From NCBI RefSeq assembly GCF_000382225.1, contig NZ_KB907818.1, positions 1 through 64,000 on the forward strand: DNA of 64,000 bases. Direction: 5' to 3'. A program made the position numbers and the translations under genes. The notes below the pieces were generated by a model. The model made no database searches. It was given only the letters and a program-made list of their open reading frames with translations, and was not told the origin of the DNA. This DNA comes from Hymenobacter aerophilus DSM 13606 (GTDB taxonomy: Bacteria > Bacteroidota > Bacteroidia > Cytophagales > Hymenobacteraceae). This document shows positions 1 through 7,423 of this stretch, piece by piece (position 1 is the first letter of the stretch; each line of letters begins with the position of its first letter).

Positions 1-258
<258 letters not shown>

Positions 259-490
259 AAGATTTCTCTACACTATGCCGAAGCACAGCTGATGTCAAGT
301 GCTGATCCGACCCTTATGTTGCTCCTTCCCGAAAGAAAGAACTGATTCGCGTCACTCATTTTGCCTGTTGCGTTACCGCCGCAGGTCTTACCTATATTGT
401 CTTTTCCAGTCATTCAAAGAACGTATGCATCACTCCCAATCGGAGTCTGCCGTGGGCCTCAGTAAGCGAGGCGGTGTTACTCTCATCCCC

Positions 491-517
491 TTCCGATCGA
501 AGCGGGCTGCAAAGGTA
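491..517 (-). promoter_or_regulatory. rRNA promoter P1 within 27-bp repeat, copy A
   Basis: On the minus strand TACCTTTG (510-517) matches the Bacteroidota -7 element TAnnTTTG. A TTG triplet at 537-539 is 19 bp upstream, which fits the -33 element. The -7 element and the 19 bp downstream of it lie in a 27-bp unit also found at 595-621 and 735-761. It is the promoter closest to the 16S gene. Confidence 0.75.
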
Positions 518-594
518 CAACCGTTTCTGGTTGTGGCAAGCAAAAGAAGAAAACTTTTTTTCGAAGCGTTTCTTTTCCCGGTTGCCTTGTCCCC

Positions 595-621
595 TTCCGG
601 TTGAAGCGGGCTGCAAAGGTA
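595..621 (-). promoter_or_regulatory. rRNA promoter P2 within 27-bp repeat, copy B
   Basis: Minus-strand TACCTTTG at 614-621 has a TTG at 641-643, again exactly 19 bp upstream. The unit is identical to copy C except for one base near the -7 element. It drives the same leftward rRNA transcript as P1. Confidence 0.75.
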
Positions 622-734
622 AGCAGCTTTTCGCTTTCTGCAAGACCCAGGCAAGAAAAAGTTTTTCTCTTTTCGGCCTTCCTGCTAGCCTGTGCTGCCT
701 TTTCAGGTGGCTTGGTTAGCAAGAGTGAAAGCGC

Positions 735-761
735 TTCCGGTTGAAGCGGGGTGCAAAGGTA
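735..761 (-). promoter_or_regulatory. rRNA promoter P3 within 27-bp repeat, copy C
   Basis: Minus-strand TACCTTTG at 754-761 has a TTG at 783-785 with a 21-bp spacer. It is the most upstream of three tandem rRNA promoters. A decayed fourth copy, without a TAnnTTTG match, lies at 846-869. Confidence 0.72.
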
Positions 762-963
762 ACTAAACCTTTTCGACTTCCGCAACTGTTCAAGGTAACT
801 TTTTTTTCAAGCGGCTTTCCCGAGGGAGAACCTTACCCCGCCGCGTTCCGGTTGGGGATGCAAAAGTGGGGGTTTGGGGCGGAGGATGCAAACCTAGCGG
901 GTAAAATACCCGTACAAGGCCCGCTTCAGCCCACACAATCAGCTACTTTCTTTTTGCGGGGCA

Positions 964-1014
964 AACGAAAAACGGCCTTCTTCCGCTTCTGTGCAGAACC
1001 AGGAAGAAGGCCGG
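964..1014 (-). terminator. Rho-independent terminator of the DUF4476 gene
   Basis: The arms ggccttcttcc (974-984) and ggaagaaggcc (1002-1012) pair perfectly. Read leftward, the stem is followed by a T-rich tract (GTTTTTCG). It lies just after the stop codon of the minus-strand gene at 1035-1775 and insulates it from the rRNA promoters. Confidence 0.85.
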
Positions 1015-1034
1015 CTAGCTTAGGAACCCGCTTT

Positions 1035-1775
1035 TCAACGCACCGAATCCACGTATTCCTGCACTTCGCGGATGCTGGAGGGGAATACCAAGGCGTCGTA
1101 CACTAGGTAGAAGTTGTGTCGGTCGGCAATGTGGCTGTAGAGATACTTGGCGGTTTCGATGCGATTTTCGTCGAAAGATAGGGACTTGATCAGGCGCCGG
1201 GCATCCTGCGACTCGATAACCGTTTCGTGCAGGGCATCGCGCATAAGGGCCATCCGTGCATCATCAAAAGGCCGTTGCCTGACTGCCTGGAGCAGACTTT
1301 CCACCTCGGCAGGAGCCAACCGATGAAACGGCGCCGGGTAGCCGGGCGCTGGATACCCCGGGTTTTGGTAGCCCGGCGCGGGATAACCGTTATTTGGGTA
1401 CGGGCCTTGGTTGGGGTACGATACTACCGGCGGGGCCAACGGCACGGTGCTTACCGTGCGCAATGCCGGCGGAAAGCCGTGCCGGGCAACCAGCACGAAG
1501 TTGGTTTCGAAGCCTTCGGCCAGAAAAATCTGGGTGCGGTAGGTATAACCCCGGCCCCGACCGGCGGGGATGTAGAAGTCGGCCCAGTGGTAGCCGGGGC
1601 GCAACTGCTCGAGGTAGACCTGGGGGCGGGCGCCGTGGGTAACGGGCTGCCCATCCAAAGACAGCCGGAAGGCCAGCCCCCGTTCGCCGGCAATGCTGGC
1701 CGTAACGGGGGCGGCTTGCACGGCGCCAATGGCCAGTAACAGGCAACCAAGCAGCAGGGGTAGGATTCGTTTCAC
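1035..1775 (-). CDS. Exported DUF4476 domain protein
   Basis: A 246-aa secreted protein of unknown function. Residues 1-21 (MKRILPLLLGCLLL...VQA) form a signal peptide. The middle (about 115-150) is a Pro/Gly/Tyr/Asn-rich linker of repeated GYPAPG-like units. The last ~95 residues have the DUF4476 pattern: RPFDDARMALMRDAL, then SFDENRIETAKYLYSHIAD, then YDALVFPSSIREVQEYV. DUF4476 occurs mainly in Bacteroidota, usually at the C-terminus of exported proteins. It has its own terminator and no obvious operon partner. The family call is from pattern recognition; the function is unknown. Confidence 0.85.
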   Translation of the reverse strand: MKRILPLLLGCLLLAIGAVQAAPVTASIAGERGLAFRLSLDGQPVTHGARPQVYLEQLRPGYHWADFYIPAGRGRGYTYRTQIFLAEGFETNFVLVARHGFPPALRTVSTVPLAPPVVSYPNQGPYPNNGYPAPGYQNPGYPAPGYPAPFHRLAPAEVESLLQAVRQRPFDDARMALMRDALHETVIESQDARRLIKSLSFDENRIETAKYLYSHIADRHNFYLVYDALVFPSSIREVQEYVDSVR

Positions 1776-1921
1776 GGAACAGAGGCATTAGGAGTACGTT
1801 TGGCTCTAAGCCAAGGACTGTGCCAAATGAGTGGCCCCTCTCCTACTGGTATCCACCCTAAGCACAACCGCCCGACCTGCTGAACGCAAGCCGGGCGGCT
1901 AACCTATATAGAGGAGCAACT

Positions 1922-3853
1922 CTACTGAGCGATTTTGGTTACTTTGAACTCGGTGCGGCGGTTGCGCTGGTACTGCTCTTCGGTTTTGGCATTGGGCACT
2001 ACCGGGCGCGACTCGCCGTAGCCTTTGGCCGTAATGCGGCTGGGGTCTATGCCCTTGGAGATGATGTAATCGACGGCCGACTGGGCCCGGCGCTGCGAGA
2101 GGGCCTGGTTGTAAGCGTCTTTACCCCGCGAGTCGGTGTGCGAGCTGAGCTCGATGGTGATGCGCGGGTTGTCGTTGAGCGTCTCGACCAGCTTATCCAA
2201 CTCCAGCGCCGCATCGGGCCGGATATTGGACTTATCGTAATCGTAGAAGATGTTATCCACCACAATGGCCTTGTTCTTCACGATTTTGGTGAGCGTGAGC
2301 GTCACGGGGATGCGCACTTCGTTCACGGGGTCGGGCAACAAATCCTGGGCGGGTTTGCGGCCGATGGTGGTGAGGGAATTGCGGGCCGTGAAGTAGCCGT
2401 CGCGGTTGGCCGTGAGGGAATAGGTTGCGGCGGCCGAATCGAGCTTGAACAGGAATTTGCCGTCGGGGCCGCTGGTGGTGCTTTGAAGCTGCTGGCCGTT
2501 GGTACCGAACAGGGTTACGGGCTGGTTGGAAACGGGCGTGGTGGTGCCGGTTTGGTTGTTGCGCTCCACTACAGTACCGTCGGCCACGAAGAAGACCAGC
2601 TTAATGGTGTTCTCGCGGAAGCGGTAGAGGTCGTCGGAGCCTTTGCCGCCGGCCCGGTTCGAGGAGAAAACGCCGCCCTCCCTGTCGAGGAAAAAGGGTG
2701 CGAAGTCGTCGCCGGGGCTGTTGATGGGGCTGCCCAGGTTCTGCACCTGGCCTTTATCGAGCTTGAAGATGTCGAGCTTGCCCAGGCCGGGGTGGCCATC
2801 GGAGGAAAAGTACAGCACACCTTCGGGCGAAATGGCCGGGAAGCTCTCGTTGCCCACCGTATTCACCTTATCACCCAGGTTTTCGGGGGCGGCGAAGCGG
2901 CCGGGGCCTTCCATGGTGGCCTTGTACAGGTCGCTGCCGCCGAAGCCGCCCTTGCGGGTGGAAGCGAAGTAGAGCGTCTGGCCATCGGCCGAGAAAACGG
3001 GCGAGAACTCGTCAGCGGTGCTACTGTTTACGCCCCGGATGATTTCGGGCTCGGTCCAGGCGTTTTCGCGGAAGTAGGAAATCCATAAATCCACGCTCAG
3101 CAGGCCTTTCTTGGAGCCGTCGTTGGAGCGGGCGAACACCAGCATCTTGCCATCGGGCGAGTACGTGGCACTGGCCTCGTGGCGGTTGGCCGAGTTGATG
3201 GCGGGTTCCAGCTTGCGCACGGTGCCGCCGGTCAGCTGCCGGTCGTCGGCAAAGCGCACGGCGTAGAGGTCATTGAAGCCTTCACCGTTGCCCGGGAACG
3301 GCTTGCCCTCGCGCCCAGAGGCAAACACCAGCTCTTTGGTATCGGGAATGCGGGTGGTGCCGAATTCCGAAGCGGGCGTGTTCAGCTCATCGAGCGGCAT
3401 TACCGTGCTGTTGGTACGCATGGCCAGCAGGTCTTTTGAGGCCCGGGCGTTTTTGGCCTCGGCTTCGGCCTGGGCCGTGAGCGTGCGGTTGCTGCCCACA
3501 TCGGCGTACTTGCTGAACTGCTCGGCGGCCTCCTCAAACTTGCCATTGGCCCGTAGCGCCAGGCCGTAGTAGTAGCCGGCATCGGCCTTGCGGGCGCCGC
3601 CGTCGATGGCCGCCTTATAATAGGGTTCCGCCTGCTCGACGCGGTTGGACAGGCGGTACGACTCGGCGATGCGGTAGTTGCCCTGGGCCACGTTTTTGCC
3701 CTTGGCTACCTCGGCCTTATATAAGGTGAGGGCCGACTCATATTCGCCGCGCTCGAACCGCTTATCGGCCTTGCTCAGCCCCCCGGTGGTAGCGCAGCCC
3801 GCCAGCAGGGTGGCCGAACCCACGGCAGTCCACATCAGAATAGCATTTCTCAT
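1922..3853 (-). CDS. PorE-like OmpA-family lipoprotein (TPR, PD40 propeller, CRD, OmpA)
   Basis: A 643-aa outer-membrane lipoprotein that probably binds peptidoglycan. The start is set at the ATG at 3853 because it gives a lipoprotein signal ending in LLAGC (Cys about 19); the frame continues up to a TTG at 3931 without signal features. Domains in order: TPR-like helices (about 25-130), PD40/beta-propeller blades (about 160-400, with repeats such as FSADGQTLYFAST and SPEGVLYFSSDG), a carboxypeptidase-regulatory-like beta sandwich (about 430-500), and an OmpA C-terminal domain (about 535-640, with SSHTDSRG and LSQRRA peptidoglycan-binding residues). This order matches PorE, a cell-wall anchor of the type IX secretion system. 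Other PD40/OmpA proteins look alike and no other T9SS gene is in the window, so PorE is an inference. Confidence 0.88.
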   Translation of the reverse strand: MRNAILMWTAVGSATLLAGCATTGGLSKADKRFERGEYESALTLYKAEVAKGKNVAQGNYRIAESYRLSNRVEQAEPYYKAAIDGGARKADAGYYYGLALRANGKFEEAAEQFSKYADVGSNRTLTAQAEAEAKNARASKDLLAMRTNSTVMPLDELNTPASEFGTTRIPDTKELVFASGREGKPFPGNGEGFNDLYAVRFADDRQLTGGTVRKLEPAINSANRHEASATYSPDGKMLVFARSNDGSKKGLLSVDLWISYFRENAWTEPEIIRGVNSSTADEFSPVFSADGQTLYFASTRKGGFGGSDLYKATMEGPGRFAAPENLGDKVNTVGNESFPAISPEGVLYFSSDGHPGLGKLDIFKLDKGQVQNLGSPINSPGDDFAPFFLDREGGVFSSNRAGGKGSDDLYRFRENTIKLVFFVADGTVVERNNQTGTTTPVSNQPVTLFGTNGQQLQSTTSGPDGKFLFKLDSAAATYSLTANRDGYFTARNSLTTIGRKPAQDLLPDPVNEVRIPVTLTLTKIVKNKAIVVDNIFYDYDKSNIRPDAALELDKLVETLNDNPRITIELSSHTDSRGKDAYNQALSQRRAQSAVDYIISKGIDPSRITAKGYGESRPVVPNAKTEEQYQRNRRTEFKVTKIAQ

Positions 3854-3973
3854 AATAGCAGGCGAGGAAGAGAAGTCAGGTAGCAGGCGGCGGGGTTGGG
3901 CCCGCGCACGAATAATGCGGCTAAGATGCAAGTTTTCCGGCGGAAAAGTCGGTTTCAGCGCCCTAGCCGTTTG

Positions 3974-4459
3974 CTAAACGAAGTAGCGGGTCAGCCAGGT
4001 ATCAGCGGCCGGCGCGGGCCAGCGCTCCAGCAGCTGCTGGCGCTGGCCGATGGTGTTGTCGAAATAGGGCGTTTCGGCCGAAAGCGTGCCCGCGGCAATG
4101 GCCGGGCCGAGCTGCTTGCGGTCGAGCAGCGTTACGTGGCCATCCACCCAAAAGGCCAGCTTGGCCTTTTCGAGCAGCTCCACACCAAGCTGCTGCTCCA
4201 CGCGCTGCACGAAGCGCACCGAGGCATCAATGGAGCAGCCGCTGGCATCGGCCACGCCCTCATCGAGCCCGATTACCAGAAACTGGTTGTGCAGAATGAC
4301 GGCCGAAGCGGCCAGCGTGCGGCCGTGACTGGTCCACTCGTCGGCAAATCGGTGCAGGGTGGGCTGCACTTCGGTTTGCTCCTCGGCGGTAAGCGGGCGG
4401 TTGGCCTGGTAAATCCAGATGCGGGCGTTGGGCGGCAGTTGCTCGAAGGGAACGTACAT
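3974..4459 (-). CDS. Conserved Bacteroidota protein of unknown function
   Basis: A 161-aa soluble protein starting MYVPFEQLPPNARIWIYQAN. The start is the ATG at 4459, because the 27 extra upstream codons run into a palindromic repeat. Homologues in Bacteroidota are sometimes labelled 'ABC transporter ATPase', but I see no Walker A, signature or Walker B motif, so that label looks wrong. The sequence has a compact alpha/beta look, with a cysteine-containing GCSIDASVRFVQ segment near the middle. It is the third gene after the two Fe-S genes at 5729-7126 and 4660-5559, an order I associate with this family, so a link to that redox module is possible. Confidence 0.75.
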   Translation of the reverse strand: MYVPFEQLPPNARIWIYQANRPLTAEEQTEVQPTLHRFADEWTSHGRTLAASAVILHNQFLVIGLDEGVADASGCSIDASVRFVQRVEQQLGVELLEKAKLAFWVDGHVTLLDRKQLGPAIAAGTLSAETPYFDNTIGQRQQLLERWPAPAADTWLTRYFV

Positions 4460-4470
4460 AATGCGGGATG

Positions 4471-4555
4471 TAACGCGAAGCTCCCGCTTCGCGGCCGTTG
4501 CTGATGTTGCGACGATATTGTTCAACGATACGCGAAGCAAAGGCTTCGCGCTACT
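4471..4555. repeat. Palindromic repeat, CGCGAAGC family, copy 1
   Basis: Contains two hairpins: CGCGAAGCtcccGCTTCGCG (4474-4493) and CGCGAAGCaaagGCTTCGCG (4531-4550). The same words in the same arrangement occur at 58398-58484. It lies just upstream of the start at 4459 and explains the spurious N-terminal extension of that open frame. Confidence 0.8.
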
Positions 4556-4562
4556 TACAAAG

Positions 4563-4605
4563 AAACAGCCCCGGCCGGAAGTTCCGGGCGGGGCTGTTTT
4601 TGGGG
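4563..4605 (-). terminator. Terminator downstream of the CCG-domain Fe-S gene
   Basis: A GC-rich hairpin (acagccccg ... cggggctgt) with T tracts on both strands (TTTTT on plus, TTTCTTTG on minus). It is placed to end the minus-strand gene at 4660-5559. Confidence 0.75.
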
Positions 4606-4659
4606 CCAGCTTCCTGCATCAAAAGCTTGCGGCTTGAAGCTGGCAGCTTACGGCTCAGA

Positions 4660-5559
4660 TTACGCGTTCAGGCCTTCGGCGGAGGCAATCAGCTCGGCTA
4701 GGTCGAACACCTGCACGTCCTGCTCGCGCTCCTTGTTTTTCACGCCGTCAGCCATCATGGTCATGCAGAACGGGCAGGCCACGGCAATAACGCTGCCGCC
4801 GGCGGCTTTGGCCGGCGCGGGGTCGGCGGGGGCATTGCTTTGCACGCCGCGCAGGTTGTCGAGCACGGCGGCATTACCATCGAGGGTGGCCAGGGCTTCC
4901 TCAGTGCGCTCGATGTTGACTTCTTTGTTGCCGGGCTCGGCGTCTTTCCACATCTGGGCTCCGCCGGCACCGCAGCACAGGCCGTTGGTTTTGCAGCGCT
5001 TCATCTCCACCAAATCGGCGTCGAGCACCTCCAGCACGGCCCGCGGAGCCTCGTAGATGTTGTTGGCGCGGCCCAGGTAGCAGGAGTCGTGAAACGTGAT
5101 GCGGCGGCCCTTGAACGACTCGCCGCCCTCGGCCTTCACCTTGCCCTCGTTGATGAGCTGCTGCAAGAAGCTGCTGTGGTGCATCACCTCATACTCGCCG
5201 CCCAAAGCCGGGTACTCGTTCTTGATGGTGTTGAAGCAGTGCGGGCAGGCCGTCACCACTTTCTTGATGCCGTAGCCGTTGAGCGTGGCAATGTTGGTCA
5301 TGGCCTGCATCTGAAACAGGAACTCGTTGCCGGCGCGTTTGGCCGGGTCGCCGGTGCAGCTTTCCTCCATGCCCAGCACGGCGTAATTCACGCCCACGTG
5401 GTCGAGGATGCGCACGAAGGCGCGGGTCACGCGCTTGTACCGGTCGTCGAAGGCGCCGGCGCAGCCCACCCAGAACAGGATTTCAGGACTTTCGCCCCGG
5501 GCCGCCAAATCGGCCATTACGGGTACAGAAACAGGACGTTTGGCAGTCAGTTCGGCCAT
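4660..5559 (-). CDS. (Fe-S)-binding CCG-domain protein, HdrB/GlcF-like
   Basis: A 299-aa protein with cysteine-rich (CCG, DUF224) domains, as in heterodisulfide reductase subunit B, glycolate oxidase GlcF and LutA. Visible motifs: WVGCAGAF (about 31-38), CTGDP (about 69), ACPHCFN (about 104-110), HDSCYLGRANN (about 154-164), LCCGAGGAQ (about 194-202) and ACPFCMTM (about 259-266). The C...CCG...CxxC pattern ligates an iron-sulfur cluster. It follows the membrane Fe-S gene at 5729-7126 on the same strand, separated by a palindromic repeat. The pair probably forms a membrane-bound quinone-linked reductase module; the substrate cannot be told from sequence. Confidence 0.88.
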   Translation of the reverse strand: MAELTAKRPVSVPVMADLAARGESPEILFWVGCAGAFDDRYKRVTRAFVRILDHVGVNYAVLGMEESCTGDPAKRAGNEFLFQMQAMTNIATLNGYGIKKVVTACPHCFNTIKNEYPALGGEYEVMHHSSFLQQLINEGKVKAEGGESFKGRRITFHDSCYLGRANNIYEAPRAVLEVLDADLVEMKRCKTNGLCCGAGGAQMWKDAEPGNKEVNIERTEEALATLDGNAAVLDNLRGVQSNAPADPAPAKAAGGSVIAVACPFCMTMMADGVKNKEREQDVQVFDLAELIASAEGLNA

Positions 5560-5600
5560 TATGTTGGAGGTGCTAGAAGCTAATAGTTAGGAGAATTCTT

Positions 5601-5723
5601 GTCATCCTGAGCATGTTGCGCTTAGAGCAAGGACGAAGGACCTATACAGAAGCTAACATCTGAGATTAGTATTGCTGTCCAGGTCCTTCGTCCTTGCTCT
5701 AAGCGCAACATGCTAAGGATGAC
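5601..5723. repeat. Palindromic repeat, GTCATCCTGAGC family, locus 1
   Basis: Inverted arms of about 43 bp (5601-5643 and 5681-5723) with one mismatch, reading GTCATCCTGAGC... to ...GGACGAAGGACCT, and a loop of about 37 bp. It lies between the two Fe-S genes. The inner word CGAAGGACCT is shared with the loci at 16.1 and 30.3 kb. Confidence 0.88.
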
Positions 5724-5728
5724 AGGGT

Positions 5729-7126
5729 TTAGGCTTGCACCGTACCCTTTTCAGCCACGAACAGGTCGTCGGCCCAGTTGAAGCGGTCGGAGGGCGAGAA
5801 GGCCCACGGCGCGCCGTTGTTTTCGATGTTGCTGAACATGGCGTTCAGCGCGTTCGGCGCGGCCGACTCTTCGAGCACCAGGAAGCGGCGCATCTCTACA
5901 ATGCTTTCCAGCGGGTTGATGTTCACGGGGCAGGCCTCGACGCAGGCGTTGCAGGTGGTGCAGGCCCACAGCTCCTCGGGCGTTACGTAGCCGCGCAGCA
6001 GCGTATGGTTTTCCTTGTCGAGCTGCTCCTGGGGGTCGTGCTTGGCGGCGGCGCCGTATAGGGCCGGGCTGAAAATGAGCGGCGCGTTGTACTTCTCCTC
6101 CATCCGGTCGCGCGTGTCCATGATGATTTTGCGGGGCGACAGGAGCTTGCCGGTGATGTTGGCCGGGCACACCGAGGTGCAGCGGCCGCACTCGGTGCAG
6201 GAGTAAGCGTTGAGCAGGTTGGTCCAGGCCAAATCGTTCACGTCTTTGGCGCCGAAGGGGGCGGGCGCTACCGCCGAGCCGTCGGGGTTGGTGGCCGGGG
6301 CCGGCACCGGGTAGCTCGGGTCCATCATCGACTTCACCTCGTGCATGATGCTCTCCACGTTCGAAAACTGCCCCTGCGGAATCAGCCGCGAGAAGAATAC
6401 GTTCGGGAAAGCCAGGATGATGTGGAAGTGCTTGCTGCTGGGCAAATAGTTCAGAAACAGCAGAATACCCACAATGTGTGCCCACCAGCCCACGCGCTCC
6501 AGCATGTGCAGCGCCGGCACGCTGTCGGGCAGCAGGCCGGTCAGGAACTGGCTGACGGGAAAGGCGCCCGGCATGGTCAGGTTCTGGAGTTGGTGTGCCT
6601 TCAGGTCGGCGGTGTTCATCAGGAACAGCGCCACCATCAGCACCACCTCCACATACAGAATGATGTTGCCATCCATTTTGGGCCAGGCCCGCATTTCGGG
6701 CCCCGTGAAGCGCTTTACCACGTTCACGTTGCGGCGCCACCAGAAGGCCGTAACGGCCACAATCACCAGCGCGCCCAGAATTTCGTTGATGCCGGTGAGG
6801 GCCGAGTAGGCCGGGCCGGCGAACTGCAGGAAGCGGTGGGTACCGAACAGGCCGTCCACCATAATCTCAATCACCTCAATGTTGATGACGATGAAGCCCA
6901 CGTACACAATCAGGTGCAGGAAGGCCGGCGTCAGGCGCTTGAACATTTTCTGCTGACCGAAGGCCACGAGCAGCGTTTTCCAGAGCCGCTCCTGCACGTG
7001 GCCGCTCATGTCCCGGTCGCGTCCCTGCAGCACGTTGGCCCGGATGCGGCTGGCCTGCCAGGCAAACAGGCCGAAACCTGCCAGCGCCACCAGCAGAAAG
7101 ATGATGTTTTGAATGGAGAAATGCAC
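5729..7126 (-). CDS. Membrane (Fe-S)-binding protein, NarI-like with two 4Fe-4S motifs
   Basis: A 465-aa integral membrane redox protein. The N-terminal ~250 residues form about five transmembrane segments resembling NarI/HdrE cytochrome-like subunits (for example FLLVALAGFGLFAWQ and FLHLIVYVGFIVINI). A dicluster ferredoxin domain follows, with CTECGRCTSVCP (about 315) and CTTCNACVEACP (about 390). I start at the GTG at 7126, just before the first membrane segment; the frame stays open to a TTG at 7180. With the CCG protein downstream it resembles HdrE/HdrC-B or DsrMK-type modules that pass electrons between quinone and a soluble partner. The donor and acceptor are unknown. Confidence 0.87.
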   Translation of the reverse strand: MHFSIQNIIFLLVALAGFGLFAWQASRIRANVLQGRDRDMSGHVQERLWKTLLVAFGQQKMFKRLTPAFLHLIVYVGFIVINIEVIEIMVDGLFGTHRFLQFAGPAYSALTGINEILGALVIVAVTAFWWRRNVNVVKRFTGPEMRAWPKMDGNIILYVEVVLMVALFLMNTADLKAHQLQNLTMPGAFPVSQFLTGLLPDSVPALHMLERVGWWAHIVGILLFLNYLPSSKHFHIILAFPNVFFSRLIPQGQFSNVESIMHEVKSMMDPSYPVPAPATNPDGSAVAPAPFGAKDVNDLAWTNLLNAYSCTECGRCTSVCPANITGKLLSPRKIIMDTRDRMEEKYNAPLIFSPALYGAAAKHDPQEQLDKENHTLLRGYVTPEELWACTTCNACVEACPVNINPLESIVEMRRFLVLEESAAPNALNAMFSNIENNGAPWAFSPSDRFNWADDLFVAEKGTVQA

Positions 7127-7236
7127 AGGAAAGGGTAAGTTTGGTGGTTGGAGCCGAAATATACTCGGTATGCATAACAAGTTACCTATTTCAGACCGGA
7201 TAGTTTAGGCGGAACAACATTTTTTTCGCCTTGGGC

Positions 7237-7266
7237 TTGCAGGTTGAAAATGCTTTACTACTTTTG
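7237..7266 (+). promoter_or_regulatory. Promoter of tRNA-Phe
   Basis: TACTTTTG at 7259-7266 matches the TAnnTTTG -7 element. TTG at 7237-7239 is 19 bp upstream, the same spacing as in the rRNA promoters. The tRNA begins 43 bp further on. Confidence 0.75.
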
Positions 7267-7308
7267 TGCTCCCCAACGGCCAGAACGGCCTACCGGGAAC
7301 CACGAGCT

Positions 7309-7381
<73 letters not shown>

Positions 7382-7423
7382 CAAAAAAGCCCGATTCTGC
7401 CTCAGAATCGGGCTTTTTTATTT
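7382..7423. terminator. Bidirectional terminator for tRNA-Phe and the J-domain gene
   Basis: AAAAAGCCCGATTCTG and CAGAATCGGGCTTTTTT form a perfect stem with T-runs on both strands. It ends tRNA-Phe on plus. On minus it overlaps the last codons of the convergent gene at 7418-8626. Confidence 0.9.

Larger units (their letters stand above)
259..963. other. rRNA operon leader, no protein gene
   Basis: About 700 bp between the 16S 5' end and the terminator of the next gene. It holds the three tandem promoters and a decayed fourth unit. Short open frames on both strands here have low-complexity translations without start signals or family resemblance, so I call no gene. A small inverted repeat (CGGGTAAAATACCCG) near 899-913 has no clear role. 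Confidence 0.7.

Noticed and set aside
299..785. Several 70-120-codon frames in the rRNA leader
   Set aside because: They overlap each other and the promoter repeats, are low complexity and have no family resemblance.
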